DNA of 64,000 nucleotides from an uncultured Dorea sp. (GCA_910584265.1 CAJTZE010000011.1:1-64000), one strand, 5' to 3'; positions 16,461 through 25,665 are shown, counted from the first letter of the stretch. The notes: generated by a model from the letters alone, not told the origin. Numbers and translations are program-made.

Positions 16461-18173
16461 ATGAAATTGCAGAAAGTATTAGTCGTTCTTGGAATCAGCA
16501 CCTGTCTGCTGGCGGCAGAGATACAGGGGACATTCGGTATGGAGGGGGATGCACCGCAGGAAGAAGACGGCCTGCCGGAAGAGGATCCGGAAGCTCTACA
16601 GGAAACTCTGGAGGCGCAGCCAGTGCCGGAAGAACAGGAATCACTGCCAGAAGCAGAGGTACAGCCAGAGCCGGAAGAACAGGAATCACAGCCGGAAGCA
16701 GAGGTGCCGCCGGAACCGGCCGCATCAGGATCACAGCCGGAGTCTGCAGTACAGCCAGAGCGGCCGGAGAATACAGCAGAATCAGAAAGCGGACAGGAAC
16801 AGCCGGATACTCCTGCAATGGATAGCGGAGAGCAGACAGAAGACAGCGGAAATTCAACAGATGTTCCTATCGATGATCCAGAGGATGAGGATCAGCCCGA
16901 CAGCGGAGATATATCCGGGGAAGAGGACGGCGCCGGGAAAGAAGATGAATCTGAGGAGGACGGCACCGGGAAAGAAGATGAATCTGAGGAGGACGGCACC
17001 GGGAAAGAGGATGAATCTGAGGAAGAGGACGGCGCTGATAAAGAAGGTTCTTTGACAGAAGGAGACAGCGCTGATAAAAACAGCGGAGCCGGCAGTGTGA
17101 TTCCGGGTTATCAGGATGCAGGGGAAGTGCTGGCGCCGTCTGGAAATACGGAGGGAAAGCCGGCAGTCCGGCCGTCAGGATATTCCAGTCCGCTTGGAGC
17201 CTTTAAGCCTTCGTCAGAGTTTATTGATAACAGGGAAAAGGTGAAATATAATGTGGAAATGCCGATAGACGGCCTGCCTGAATTTATTACTGCGGAGATG
17301 GTAGTGGGAGCATTAAAATGCCAGGATGAGACAGGATATCCGGCATCGGTTACCATTGCGCAGATCATTCAGGAATCTGGTTTTGGAAAGTACGGGCCGG
17401 AAGGAGATAAGGGAAAGGGATTGTCTTATCTCGCGTACCAGTATAATAACCTCTTCGGTATAAAGGGCAGGGGGCCGGCAGGAACTGTGGACATGGGGAC
17501 AGGCGAGCAGGCTCAGGACGGAACGATGTATCAGATTACAGCAGGCTTCCGCGTATACCATACATATACGGAGTGTATTGAAGACAGGGCCAGGCTTCTG
17601 GATGAAGTATACAGCGACCTGACATATGGAGTAAGGGATGCGAATACATTTGCCATGAAGATAGGAAGACGCTGGGCAACGAGCCTTACCTACGGACAGA
17701 ATTTGATCCAGCAGATGAACCGTTATGATCTGTACCGGCTGGATAAGATGACGCTGGATGAGTTCAGCGGTATGCTGGGAACTTTTATCCATCCATGCCC
17801 GGGTTCTGTGCTGACCAGCAGTTTTGGGTACAGGACGGCTCCGATAGCCGGGGCAAGCACCTATCACAAAGGGGTCGATCTGGGAACCGGAGAATATCAT
17901 ATACCGACCTATGCGGTACAGGAAGGGACCGTGGTTTATGCAGGAGAGGGCGGAGCAGAAGGTAATTATATAGTGATCAGTCATGAAAATGGACTGGTGA
18001 CAAAATACATGCACCATGATAAGATATATGTGGAAACCGGAGATGAGGTCGAGAAGGGCCAGCAGATAGGACTTAGCGGAAGTACCGGCAATTCCACCGG
18101 AAACCACCTTCATTTTCAGGTGGAACAGGATGGAGAGGCGGTTGACCCGCTATTATATCTGAATATTCAGTAG
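16461..18173 (+). CDS. Bifunctional wall hydrolase: glucosaminidase plus M23 peptidase
   Basis: A 570-aa secreted protein. It has a signal peptide (about 1-27), then a very acidic Pro/Glu/Ser-rich stalk (about 30-230) with PEPEEQES and 11-residue tandem repeats. A glucosaminidase-type domain (about 270-430; IAQIIQESGFGKYG contains the probable catalytic Glu, then NNLFGIKG) is followed by a C-terminal M23/LytM endopeptidase (about 460-570) with the metal-binding HKGVDLG and HLHF. Cutting both glycan and peptide is what a fibre needs to pass through the wall. Genes either side are a DivIVA-like protein and a signal peptidase. The long acidic stalk is unusual and may hold the enzyme away from the membrane. 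Confidence 0.88.
   Translation: MKLQKVLVVLGISTCLLAAEIQGTFGMEGDAPQEEDGLPEEDPEALQETLEAQPVPEEQESLPEAEVQPEPEEQESQPEAEVPPEPAASGSQPESAVQPERPENTAESESGQEQPDTPAMDSGEQTEDSGNSTDVPIDDPEDEDQPDSGDISGEEDGAGKEDESEEDGTGKEDESEEDGTGKEDESEEEDGADKEGSLTEGDSADKNSGAGSVIPGYQDAGEVLAPSGNTEGKPAVRPSGYSSPLGAFKPSSEFIDNREKVKYNVEMPIDGLPEFITAEMVVGALKCQDETGYPASVTIAQIIQESGFGKYGPEGDKGKGLSYLAYQYNNLFGIKGRGPAGTVDMGTGEQAQDGTMYQITAGFRVYHTYTECIEDRARLLDEVYSDLTYGVRDANTFAMKIGRRWATSLTYGQNLIQQMNRYDLYRLDKMTLDEFSGMLGTFIHPCPGSVLTSSFGYRTAPIAGASTYHKGVDLGTGEYHIPTYAVQEGTVVYAGEGGAEGNYIVISHENGLVTKYMHHDKIYVETGDEVEKGQQIGLSGSTGNSTGNHLHFQVEQDGEAVDPLLYLNIQ
16923..17021 (+). repeat. Three tandem 33-bp coding repeats
   Basis: Three consecutive 33-bp units (16923-16955, 16956-16988, 16989-17021) encode EEDGxGKEDES and differ by only one or two bases each. 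A partial fourth unit follows. Near identity at DNA level means recent slippage, so copy number should vary between strains. Confidence 0.95.
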
Positions 18174-18197
18174 AGTCAGGGGAAAAGGTTATACTAT

Positions 18198-18836
18198 ATG
18201 GATGAGAGAAGATTCGGCGGTTTTTCCAGAGAGCTTCCAAGCCCGGATGAATTGTTTCATGCAGATGAATGGGAAGAGCAGGAGCAAAGCAGGAAAAGGA
18301 TAGAAGTACCGGTGCAGAAGGAAGAAAAGAAACCGGAAGAGCAGCCACAGCAGGAAAAAGCCGAAGAAGATATACAGGTGCAGGAAGAGATTGATAGTGA
18401 CAAGGAGCAGGCTCCACCGGAGGAGCCTGCTCCAAAACGTAAGAAATCAAAGCTGTTTTCCGCAGGATTTATAATAGGACTGCTGGTGCTGGCATTGATT
18501 ATAACGAACCTAAGCCTTTTTCATGTACATCTGTTCTGTATGATGTCGGAGAGTATGGGAGATGCGGTTCCGAAGGGGAGCATTATCATTTCCTATGAAG
18601 CCCCGGCGGAGAAGCTTATGACCGGTGATGTGATTACCTATAGGAATCGCGACGGTTTACTGATCACACATGAGATTGTGAGTGTGATCAGCAACTACGA
18701 TGGAAATGGCGGCTATGCCTTCCGCACAAAGGGTGCGGCTAACGAGTCGGAGGATGAAGAGGCTGTTACATACGGTATGGTGGAAGGGAAGGCGCTGTTT
18801 TACATTCCGTATATTGGGAAGCCGTTTGTGAAATGA
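18198..18836 (+). CDS. Third signal peptidase I-like protein (Ser/His) with long charged N-terminus
   Basis: A 212-aa membrane protein. Residues 1-85 are cytoplasmic and very rich in Glu, Gln, Lys and Pro (EEKKPEEQPQQEKAEED). One membrane segment (about 90-110) leads to a SipW-type catalytic domain: Ser119 in MMSESMGDAVPKGS, MTGDVITYRNRDG, His158 in LITHEIVSV, and FRTKGAANESEDEE. The domain is compact and ends soon after PYIGKPFVK. The extended N-terminus is not usual for the family and may dock the enzyme on other cytoplasmic parts, for instance the coiled-coil proteins. The gene follows the hydrolase by 24 bp and is the last of the locus; a terminator lies 8 bp after the stop. Confidence 0.85.
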   Translation: MDERRFGGFSRELPSPDELFHADEWEEQEQSRKRIEVPVQKEEKKPEEQPQQEKAEEDIQVQEEIDSDKEQAPPEEPAPKRKKSKLFSAGFIIGLLVLALIITNLSLFHVHLFCMMSESMGDAVPKGSIIISYEAPAEKLMTGDVITYRNRDGLLITHEIVSVISNYDGNGGYAFRTKGAANESEDEEAVTYGMVEGKALFYIPYIGKPFVK

Positions 18837-18844
18837 CAGGAAGG

Positions 18845-18886
18845 AAACCTGCTAAAGAAGTATTTATGTTTCTTGGCAGGTTTTTC
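18845..18886 (+). terminator. Terminator of the surface-fibre locus
   Basis: AAACCTGC (18845-18852) pairs with GCAGGTTT (18876-18883), extended by an inner AAGAA/TTCTT, and the T-run continues to 18885. Confidence 0.85.
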
Positions 18887-18900
18887 TGCGTGTAAAAAGA

Positions 18901-18930
18901 TGGACAAGCAGACAGCTTTATTGCTATGAT
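18901..18930 (+). promoter_or_regulatory. Promoter of the Wadjet operon
   Basis: TGGACA (18901-18906), 18-nt spacer, TATGAT (18925-18930) with TGC directly upstream of the -10. It lies 18 nt before jetA, which leaves a very short leader that still contains GGGAGGGCGG as ribosome site. Confidence 0.6.
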
Positions 18931-18947
18931 AAGCTGGGAGGGCGGCT

Positions 18948-20411
18948 ATGAATTTAATTAGTAAGATACCAAAGGAGTTTTACAAGCTCTTTGCAAGTAA
19001 ATATATGGATTACTACCAACAGTTTTTGATTGCGGTTTATGAGGAATCAGGACGTTCATATTCCCTGCTCGGGCTGACGGAGATGGAGTGCCGGAGCATT
19101 ATGAATGAACGGATCGCCGCGCAGACGCTGGACTGGAGCGAGGAACAGTTTGACGAGGAGGGCGAGCTTCTGACCAGAGCTAATATGGCGTCAATCTGCC
19201 TGAAGCATCTGGAGGACTGGGGATGGCTCAGGCGGGATTATGACGAGACGCTGGACAGTTATGTGGTGTCCTTCCCGGAGTACAGCCAGATGTTTGTTGA
19301 GCTGTTCGTGCGCCTGCACAGCGAGGATCAGACCAGAGAGCGGGAGAGCGTACTGGCGGTCTACAGCTATCTGTATACCTACAGTTCGGATAAAGAAAAG
19401 AATAATGAGATTTTAAAGAGCGCATTACAGACCTCCCGTTCCCTGCTGCAGATGCTTGCCAATATGCAGGAGGGCATGCGGGGATATTTTGACGAGCTGT
19501 CCAGACAGAGAAGTTTTCTGGGAATCCAGGAGGTGCTGGTGAAGGAAATCAATAATAGTGACAGCAGGAAGTATGCGATCCTCACTACTACCGACAGCTT
19601 CTATCGCTATAAGGAAGCGGTGAAGGAGCTGATCGACCAGAATCTCAGCGAGAATGAGGCAAGAAAGCAGGAGTTTCTGGACAGGAAAGAGCAGCTGCAG
19701 AGACAGACAGAAGAGGAAACTGGAGAGGCAGAAGCAGGGAGGGCGGCAGAGCAGAAGCTTCCCACTGCCGGGACTGTTATGCAGCTTAGGAAGCTGGAGC
19801 GCGCAGTGGAGCTGTGCGAGGAAGCGATGGATATTATCTGCTTGATTGAGAGGCAGTTTGATGCCATAGAGCGCAGATATAATAAACTGATTGAGCAGAA
19901 GACGGTTTTTGCCAGCCGGGCGGCGGCAAGGATCCGCTATATCTTAATGGAAGGCGCTATGGAGGAAGACCGGACGGCGGTGCTGGTGAAGCTCTTAAAC
20001 CAGAGTGAAAAGCAGGAGGAGATTCTTGAGGAATTGGGAAAGCGCATGAAGATTACCGGGCGTTACCGGATTGTAACCGACCAGAGCCTGTACCGGAAGA
20101 AGAGCGGCGAGAGGACGGAATTCCAGCCGCAGGCAGTGAGGCGGGCGGATACAGAAGAGGAGCTGGATGAATTTATCCTGAAACCACTCTATACCAGACA
20201 GGAAATCGAAGCATTCCGCAGAAAAAATGAGCAGAACGGAGTATTTACTGTAACGGCGGATACCGTACGATCGGTGGAAGATCTGGAGAAGCTGTTCTTT
20301 GTCTGGCAGGATGCGGTAGAGCTTGCAGAGAGCGGCAGGGAAATTACCATAGGACAGGAGTTTGAGAGCCGGGAGGGATACCGGTTTTCGGAACTAAAGA
20401 TTAAGGAGTAA
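18948..20411 (+). CDS. jetA: Wadjet anti-plasmid protein JetA
   Basis: A 487-aa protein of the JetA family (formerly DUF5716), the kleisin-like subunit of the Wadjet complex. The N-terminus (IPKEFYKLFASKYMDYYQQF) and HLEDWGWLRRDYDETLDSYVV form winged-helix-like blocks. The middle (about 215-330) is a charged helical region. Wadjet is an SMC-type loop-extruding complex that recognises small circular DNA and cuts it. The gene order jetA-jetB-jetC-jetD and the tight packing (4 bp to jetB) are diagnostic. GGGAGGGCGG precedes the ATG. I could not assign the Wadjet subtype from sequence alone. Confidence 0.9.
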   Translation: MNLISKIPKEFYKLFASKYMDYYQQFLIAVYEESGRSYSLLGLTEMECRSIMNERIAAQTLDWSEEQFDEEGELLTRANMASICLKHLEDWGWLRRDYDETLDSYVVSFPEYSQMFVELFVRLHSEDQTRERESVLAVYSYLYTYSSDKEKNNEILKSALQTSRSLLQMLANMQEGMRGYFDELSRQRSFLGIQEVLVKEINNSDSRKYAILTTTDSFYRYKEAVKELIDQNLSENEARKQEFLDRKEQLQRQTEEETGEAEAGRAAEQKLPTAGTVMQLRKLERAVELCEEAMDIICLIERQFDAIERRYNKLIEQKTVFASRAAARIRYILMEGAMEEDRTAVLVKLLNQSEKQEEILEELGKRMKITGRYRIVTDQSLYRKKSGERTEFQPQAVRRADTEEELDEFILKPLYTRQEIEAFRRKNEQNGVFTVTADTVRSVEDLEKLFFVWQDAVELAESGREITIGQEFESREGYRFSELKIKE

Positions 20412-20415
20412 AGAA

Positions 20416-21063
20416 ATGGCGGCATATATGGGATATATGGAAGAGTTATCCGTGACTGAGGCGGAGAATCTGAAAAAGACAATCACAAAATTGTTCCGGC
20501 AGACCTGTATTCTACAGTTGAAATATGATCCGGCGACACTGACGCCCCGGGATAACCCGGATTATGAACTCTGTGTCAGGCATAAGGGATTTATTGAGGA
20601 TTATCTGGCGGTGTTAGGATGCGAGCTGGAGCATGACCCCCAGGAGCATATTTTCCGTTTAAAGGGCGAGGGAGCAGAGACCGAGAAAATCAGTCTGACT
20701 TCGACGGTTATTATCCTGTTAGTGAAGATGATTTACCGGGATAAGATTCTGGGAGAAGGGTTACATGCTACCGTGACAAAGCTGGAGGAGATCCGGGAAT
20801 ATGGCAAAAATACGAATCTTCTGAACCGGAAATTGGCAGCGGCAGAGTGGAGAGAGGCGCTGTATCTTATGAACCGGCATCAGATGATCGAGCTTCCGGG
20901 GGCAGTGCGGGATGTAGAAGACCAGACGCCGATTTATCTGTACAGCACGATCAATCTCTATGTCAGTGCCGCAGATATAAATGAACTGATCAAACAGTAC
21001 GGAGAGGAGGCCGCAGAGGATGAAACAATCGAAGAAATTATTCCGGCGGATGCTGATCAATAA
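20416..21063 (+). CDS. jetB: Wadjet anti-plasmid protein JetB
   Basis: A 215-aa protein corresponding to the MukE/MksE-like (KITE) subunit of Wadjet, which binds the kleisin and regulates the SMC motor. It is made of winged-helix-like blocks (RHKGFIEDYLAVLGCELEHD; ISLTSTVIILLVKMIYRD) and ends with an acidic tail (EEAAEDETIEEIIPADADQ). Length and position fit the family. The last 44 bp overlap jetC, a strong translational coupling that should fix the subunit ratio. Confidence 0.88.
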   Translation: MAAYMGYMEELSVTEAENLKKTITKLFRQTCILQLKYDPATLTPRDNPDYELCVRHKGFIEDYLAVLGCELEHDPQEHIFRLKGEGAETEKISLTSTVIILLVKMIYRDKILGEGLHATVTKLEEIREYGKNTNLLNRKLAAAEWREALYLMNRHQMIELPGAVRDVEDQTPIYLYSTINLYVSAADINELIKQYGEEAAEDETIEEIIPADADQ

Positions 21064-24000
21064 CTGGGGCGGCATCAGCCACAAGGTTTTGGAATTTCAT
21101 GAGTACGTGAATTTGTTCAGCGGGAAAAGCGGCTCCGGTAAATCTACGGTGATGGACGCCATTCAGGTGCTCCTCTATGGCAGCGTGGCGGCCACATTTT
21201 TAAATAAGGCGGCAGACGATGCGAAAAACAGGCGGAGTGTATTGAGCTATCTGCGGGGAGCACAGAAGGACGGAACCTCCAACCGGGAAAATGTGGACTT
21301 CTGTTCCCAGATCGTGCTTGAGATCGAGGATACCGGAAGCAGGCTCACGACCTGTATCGGCGCTGTGTTTGAGGTGGGGCGGCAGGATCAGGATTTGAAG
21401 AGGTACCATTTCTTCAGCCACTCCGGGAAGCTCCCGGAGGACGGATATCTGACAGAGAATGGGACACCTTATACGACGGCGCAGATCAAGAAGCTGATTG
21501 AAGCCAGAAGCAGGTCGGAGGAGAACAGGGGCCGTATTGACGTAAACCGCATGTATCCGTCGAAGGAAGCATATTTGAATACAGTATACGAGGATATATT
21601 TGGTTATATTGAGCCAAATCGGTTAATGACCATGGAAAAGAGCGCCATTGCTCTTCGGATGGCAGACGGTACGGGACAGTTTATCCGGGATTATATGTTT
21701 CCAAGGAGTCAGGAGGATACCGTATCTACTATCAGCAGACAGCTGGGCGCTTACCGGGAGATCAAAGAGCGGGTGGACGATTTGGAGCATCGGATTGACC
21801 TTCTGAATAAGGTACAGGAGGAGAACCGGAGGCTTAGCCAGGTGAGAGCCGATAAGCTGCGCACCGAGGGGATCCTGAGGATCCTGGAGATTGAGAGCTG
21901 TAAGATACGTCTGGAAGCAAAGGAAGAGGACTTGAAGGGCGTAACAGCAAGGATTTCCGAGCTGGAGGAGAAGCATGCGGCGTTTGATGCAGACAGGAAG
22001 GAAATGACAAATGAGCTGATCGAGGTAAAGGCAAAGCTGGAAGCAAGCGATTATGGCGCCAAGAAGAAAGAAATGGAGGAGCTTCAAACCACGATCGGAC
22101 TTCTGGAGGGCAATTCCAGACAGTGGAGAGCGGTTCTGAACGGCTTAAAGGAATGGATGGAGGATGAGGATATCAGCGGTTACGTCAGCAATCCTACTCT
22201 GCAGTGCATCGAGGATATTCTGCATGGCGAGATGTCGATACCAGCTCTTGAGAAGCTGAAACGGGGGATTGAGAATGCTCTGGAAATGATCGAGGATGAG
22301 CTGGGAGAGCTAAAGGACAGCATTCGCGTGACGAAGAAAGTTCTGGATGAGAAAAAGGAGATGGCCGAGGATTTGAAGAATGACCGTAAGCCTTACCGGA
22401 AGGAGCTGAAAAGCGCCAGAGCACAGCTGCAGAGCGAGCTGAGCGGCCAGTATGGACGGACGATCCATGTGGAAATATTTGCGGATCTGTTTGACATCAC
22501 CGACGAGAAATGGAAGAATGCCGTTGAGGGAAGGCTGGGGCGCATCAAGCGGAGCCTGATTACGGAGCCGCAGTATGCACTGGATGCGGCAAAGATTTTC
22601 CGCAGGATGAAGCGGAAGGAATATGAAGAGATTGACCTGATCAATACGGCGGCGATAAAACGGGACGCCCCGTCAGCAGAGAGCGGCACCCTATATGACG
22701 CGGTAAAAGCGGCTGAGCTTTATGTGGACATGTGCCTGAAAAGGTATCTGGGAAGAATCTTTAAATGTGAGACAGTAGAGGAGCTCCATCAGGTCCGGGA
22801 TGGAGTAACGCCTGACTGCTATTCATACAGCAATTATATTTTCCGGCATTTGCGGGAGGACGATTATAACCGGTATGCCTGCATAGGGACAAAGGTGTCC
22901 AAGGCAAAGCTTAAGGAACTGGAGGATGAAATTTATGAGCTGGGGAAAAGGCAGATTGCCGATATCCAGTTACAGACAACCTTAAGCCGGGCGCAGAAAT
23001 TTGAGCGTCTGAACCAGGATCCGGAACAGCTTCTTTTGCTTTCCGGCGCTTCTGGAGAGCTGGAGCTGTATTTTGAGAAGCAGGAGCTTCTCAGGCAGGA
23101 GCTTAGGAAGCTGGAGGACGGCACGCTGGCGGCCGGGCTGAAGGAACAGCAGGCAGGATTGGAGCAGGAGCTTACTAAGCTGAATGCGGTTATGGAGCAG
23201 ATTACAAAGGAGCAGATCGGACGGGAAGGCGACTGCCGTGCAATCAGAAAAGATCTGGAGGGATTTCAGGAGAAATTGCGGATTCTGGAGGAAGGATTTG
23301 TAGTCAATGAGGCCCTGCTTGCGGAGGTGAAGGAGAATCTGGAAAAGCAGGCGGAAAATACCTACCGCAGAAAGCAGAATGAAAGGCTGTCAGAGCTTAC
23401 CGGGCAGGAGGAGCAGGCCGCAGACCAGAGAGTGATCGCAAGAAATAAGTTCAACCGGGACTATCCGGCTTATGGATTTACCGGAGTGGAGAGGGAAAAT
23501 GACGCATATGATAAGGTGCTCGAAGAGCTTAAGCGGGATTTTGAGCCAAAATATAAAGAGGAATTCGAGAAGCAGTATCAGCAGGTATACTATTCTCTCA
23601 GGGAAAATGTCATCGCAACCATTCACGGGGAAATCAAGGCGGCTTACCGTCATAAGAGGGAGATCAACCGGATGCTGTCAAGAATCCGGTTTTCGGACAG
23701 TACCTATCAGATCGATATTCTTCCGGCAGAGAATGAAAACGGACAGTTCTATGAGATGCTGACGGCGTCTGAGCTTGACAGTAAGGTGCTGGATAATGGA
23801 GGCTTTGAGGGACAGTTAAGCCTTGGCGAGGATGAATTTTACCAAAAATATGAGAGACAGATACAAAGGCTTACCGAGAAATTCATGCCGCCAAGGGAAG
23901 ATGAGGGCGAGAAACGCTCCCTTCACAAGCAGGAAATGGAAAAATATGCAGATTACCGCAACTATCTGACCTTTGGCATGTATGAGCGGGTGGAGGATGA

Positions 24001-24421
24001 ACAGGGAAATATCAAGAAAAATGCTGTGGATGAGATGGCGGGAAGAGATTCCGGAGGCGAGGGACAGAATCCGAAATATGTGGCGCTTCTGGCGGGCTTT
24101 GCCATGCTCTATATGCAGCAGAGCAACCGGGATTCCAAAATCCGGCTGGTGCTTCTGGATGAGGCATTTTCCAAGATGGACAAGGAGCGGAGCGAGGTCT
24201 GCCTGCGCTATGCAAGAGAGCTGGAGCTGCAGCTGATCGTCTGCGTGCCGGATGAGCGTCTCCAGTCCTTGATCCGCAATGTGGACAGCGTCTATGGATT
24301 CCGCAGGTACCAGAACCAGATTTCCATGATGCATATTGATAAGGGAAGCTATCTGGAAATGGTGGAGGGAACCATGAAGCAGAAAGCAGAGACGCATAGC
24401 AGTGAGGACGCGGATTCATAA
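21020..24421 (+). CDS. jetC: Wadjet SMC-like ATPase JetC
   Basis: A 1133-aa SMC/MukB-like ATPase. Walker A GKSGSGKST is at residues 35-43. Long coiled coils (about 245-480 and 660-850) flank a hinge-like block (about 490-650, SGQYGRTIHVEIFADLF ... YEEIDLINTAAI). The C-terminal head carries Walker B and D-loop in VLLDEAFSKMD near residue 1045. It is the loop-extruding motor of Wadjet. All ATPase motifs look intact, so the system is probably active. The ATG lies inside jetB; GGAGAGGAGG about 9 nt upstream serves as ribosome site. jetD starts 11 bp after the stop. Confidence 0.93.
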   Translation: MKQSKKLFRRMLINNWGGISHKVLEFHEYVNLFSGKSGSGKSTVMDAIQVLLYGSVAATFLNKAADDAKNRRSVLSYLRGAQKDGTSNRENVDFCSQIVLEIEDTGSRLTTCIGAVFEVGRQDQDLKRYHFFSHSGKLPEDGYLTENGTPYTTAQIKKLIEARSRSEENRGRIDVNRMYPSKEAYLNTVYEDIFGYIEPNRLMTMEKSAIALRMADGTGQFIRDYMFPRSQEDTVSTISRQLGAYREIKERVDDLEHRIDLLNKVQEENRRLSQVRADKLRTEGILRILEIESCKIRLEAKEEDLKGVTARISELEEKHAAFDADRKEMTNELIEVKAKLEASDYGAKKKEMEELQTTIGLLEGNSRQWRAVLNGLKEWMEDEDISGYVSNPTLQCIEDILHGEMSIPALEKLKRGIENALEMIEDELGELKDSIRVTKKVLDEKKEMAEDLKNDRKPYRKELKSARAQLQSELSGQYGRTIHVEIFADLFDITDEKWKNAVEGRLGRIKRSLITEPQYALDAAKIFRRMKRKEYEEIDLINTAAIKRDAPSAESGTLYDAVKAAELYVDMCLKRYLGRIFKCETVEELHQVRDGVTPDCYSYSNYIFRHLREDDYNRYACIGTKVSKAKLKELEDEIYELGKRQIADIQLQTTLSRAQKFERLNQDPEQLLLLSGASGELELYFEKQELLRQELRKLEDGTLAAGLKEQQAGLEQELTKLNAVMEQITKEQIGREGDCRAIRKDLEGFQEKLRILEEGFVVNEALLAEVKENLEKQAENTYRRKQNERLSELTGQEEQAADQRVIARNKFNRDYPAYGFTGVERENDAYDKVLEELKRDFEPKYKEEFEKQYQQVYYSLRENVIATIHGEIKAAYRHKREINRMLSRIRFSDSTYQIDILPAENENGQFYEMLTASELDSKVLDNGGFEGQLSLGEDEFYQKYERQIQRLTEKFMPPREDEGEKRSLHKQEMEKYADYRNYLTFGMYERVEDEQGNIKKNAVDEMAGRDSGGEGQNPKYVALLAGFAMLYMQQSNRDSKIRLVLLDEAFSKMDKERSEVCLRYARELELQLIVCVPDERLQSLIRNVDSVYGFRRYQNQISMMHIDKGSYLEMVEGTMKQKAETHSSEDADS

Positions 24422-24432
24422 GGAGCAGGAGA

Positions 24433-25665
24433 GTGGCAGAGAAAAGAGTAACATTGATCCAGTGGCTGATCACGCAGATTGACGGGAGAGCTTACCGGGC
24501 GGGGACCGCATCGGGAGTCCGCCATCCGGAAGCAGGCAGAGAGCTTTTGAAGCAGCTTGGCGGCAGGGAGGAACTGATCTTGCAGGCACGGGAACTGGAA
24601 AGGGACGCCCTGCTTGGCGGAGAGGAGAAAATCCGGTTTGACTGGTGCGACCTGAATACGGATATCCGTAGGATACACTGCCCGGTAGAGATGATGCCGG
24701 TGCTGTGTGAGCGGGCGGGAATCGAGGATCCGAGGCACAGGCAGCTCCGCTATATCCATATATTGGAAAAGTGGAAGGATAAGGCAGGGGATGCCTGGCT
24801 GACAGATTATTATAAAGATGAGCTGGGGAAGCTAAAAAAGGGCGACTGTTCCCAGACCATGCAGAATAACATGGAGGACGGCGGGCTGTACCACTGCCTG
24901 AATGAGATCCTGGTTTTGGAAGAGCCGGTGGAGAAGCCGGTTTTCAGTGCAAGGATATTCCGGGATGCCGGGGATAAGGAAGAAGGAATTACGCCGTCAA
25001 AACTGTTCCACAGGAAATACGAAGGAAGAGTGCTTGGAATTTTAAAAAAGTATTCTCCGGAGTGTGAGGAGGGTATGAGTGACGACGAGGTGCTGGCGGC
25101 GCATGGAATTTTAAGCTATGCACAGACGCTGGAATGGAAAGGCGCGTTATCTTATATCCTTGATGATGACACAGAGATTTCAACAGGGGAAAATATATAT
25201 GGGACAATGATCAATGCCAGAACCCTGGAGCATGCCGCAGTGGCGGCGCTGCCGGGAATCAGGAGGATTCTCATCATAGAAAATAAAGCGAACTATGAGA
25301 AGATGAAATATAAGGCAGATGAGCTGTATATTTTCTGTCATGGATTTTTTTCACCGAAGAAAGTCCGGTTCTTAAGAGGAATCAGGGATGCGGCGGATAC
25401 GGAAGCGGAATATTATCACTGGGGCGATATGGATTATGGAGGGATCCGCATTTTCCAGTTTAATAAAAGGAATGTTTTTCCAGAGCTGAAGCCTTACCGG
25501 ATGGACAGAGAAACATATGAGGAGGCAGTTACCGGCGGAGCGGGAGTTCCATTGAAGGAAGAGAAGCAAAAAAAGCTTGAAAATATGGATGCAGGTGAGC
25601 TGGAAGAATTGAAGGTCTGTATTTTGAATTATGGACTGGAGATAGAGCAGGAATTGTTGATATGA
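24433..25665 (+). CDS. jetD: Wadjet nuclease JetD
   Basis: A 410-aa protein of the JetD family, the subunit that cleaves the extruded plasmid. The N-terminal half is a helical adaptor. The C-terminal half is a Toprim-like nuclease (DUF2220 type) with the conserved Glu in LIIENKANYEKM (about residue 280) and the Asp pair in HWGDMDYGGIRIFQ (about residue 337), which together bind the catalytic metal. Both motifs are intact. The GTG start is backed by AAGGAG 7 nt upstream. The last gene of the Wadjet operon; 124 bp separate it from spoVAD. Confidence 0.92.
   Translation: MAEKRVTLIQWLITQIDGRAYRAGTASGVRHPEAGRELLKQLGGREELILQARELERDALLGGEEKIRFDWCDLNTDIRRIHCPVEMMPVLCERAGIEDPRHRQLRYIHILEKWKDKAGDAWLTDYYKDELGKLKKGDCSQTMQNNMEDGGLYHCLNEILVLEEPVEKPVFSARIFRDAGDKEEGITPSKLFHRKYEGRVLGILKKYSPECEEGMSDDEVLAAHGILSYAQTLEWKGALSYILDDDTEISTGENIYGTMINARTLEHAAVAALPGIRRILIIENKANYEKMKYKADELYIFCHGFFSPKKVRFLRGIRDAADTEAEYYHWGDMDYGGIRIFQFNKRNVFPELKPYRMDRETYEEAVTGGAGVPLKEEKQKKLENMDAGELEELKVCILNYGLEIEQELLI

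Noticed and set aside
16923..17021. 33-bp tandem repeats as a possible CRISPR array
   Set aside because: Units are directly adjacent with no spacers and stay in frame in an acidic coding stalk.
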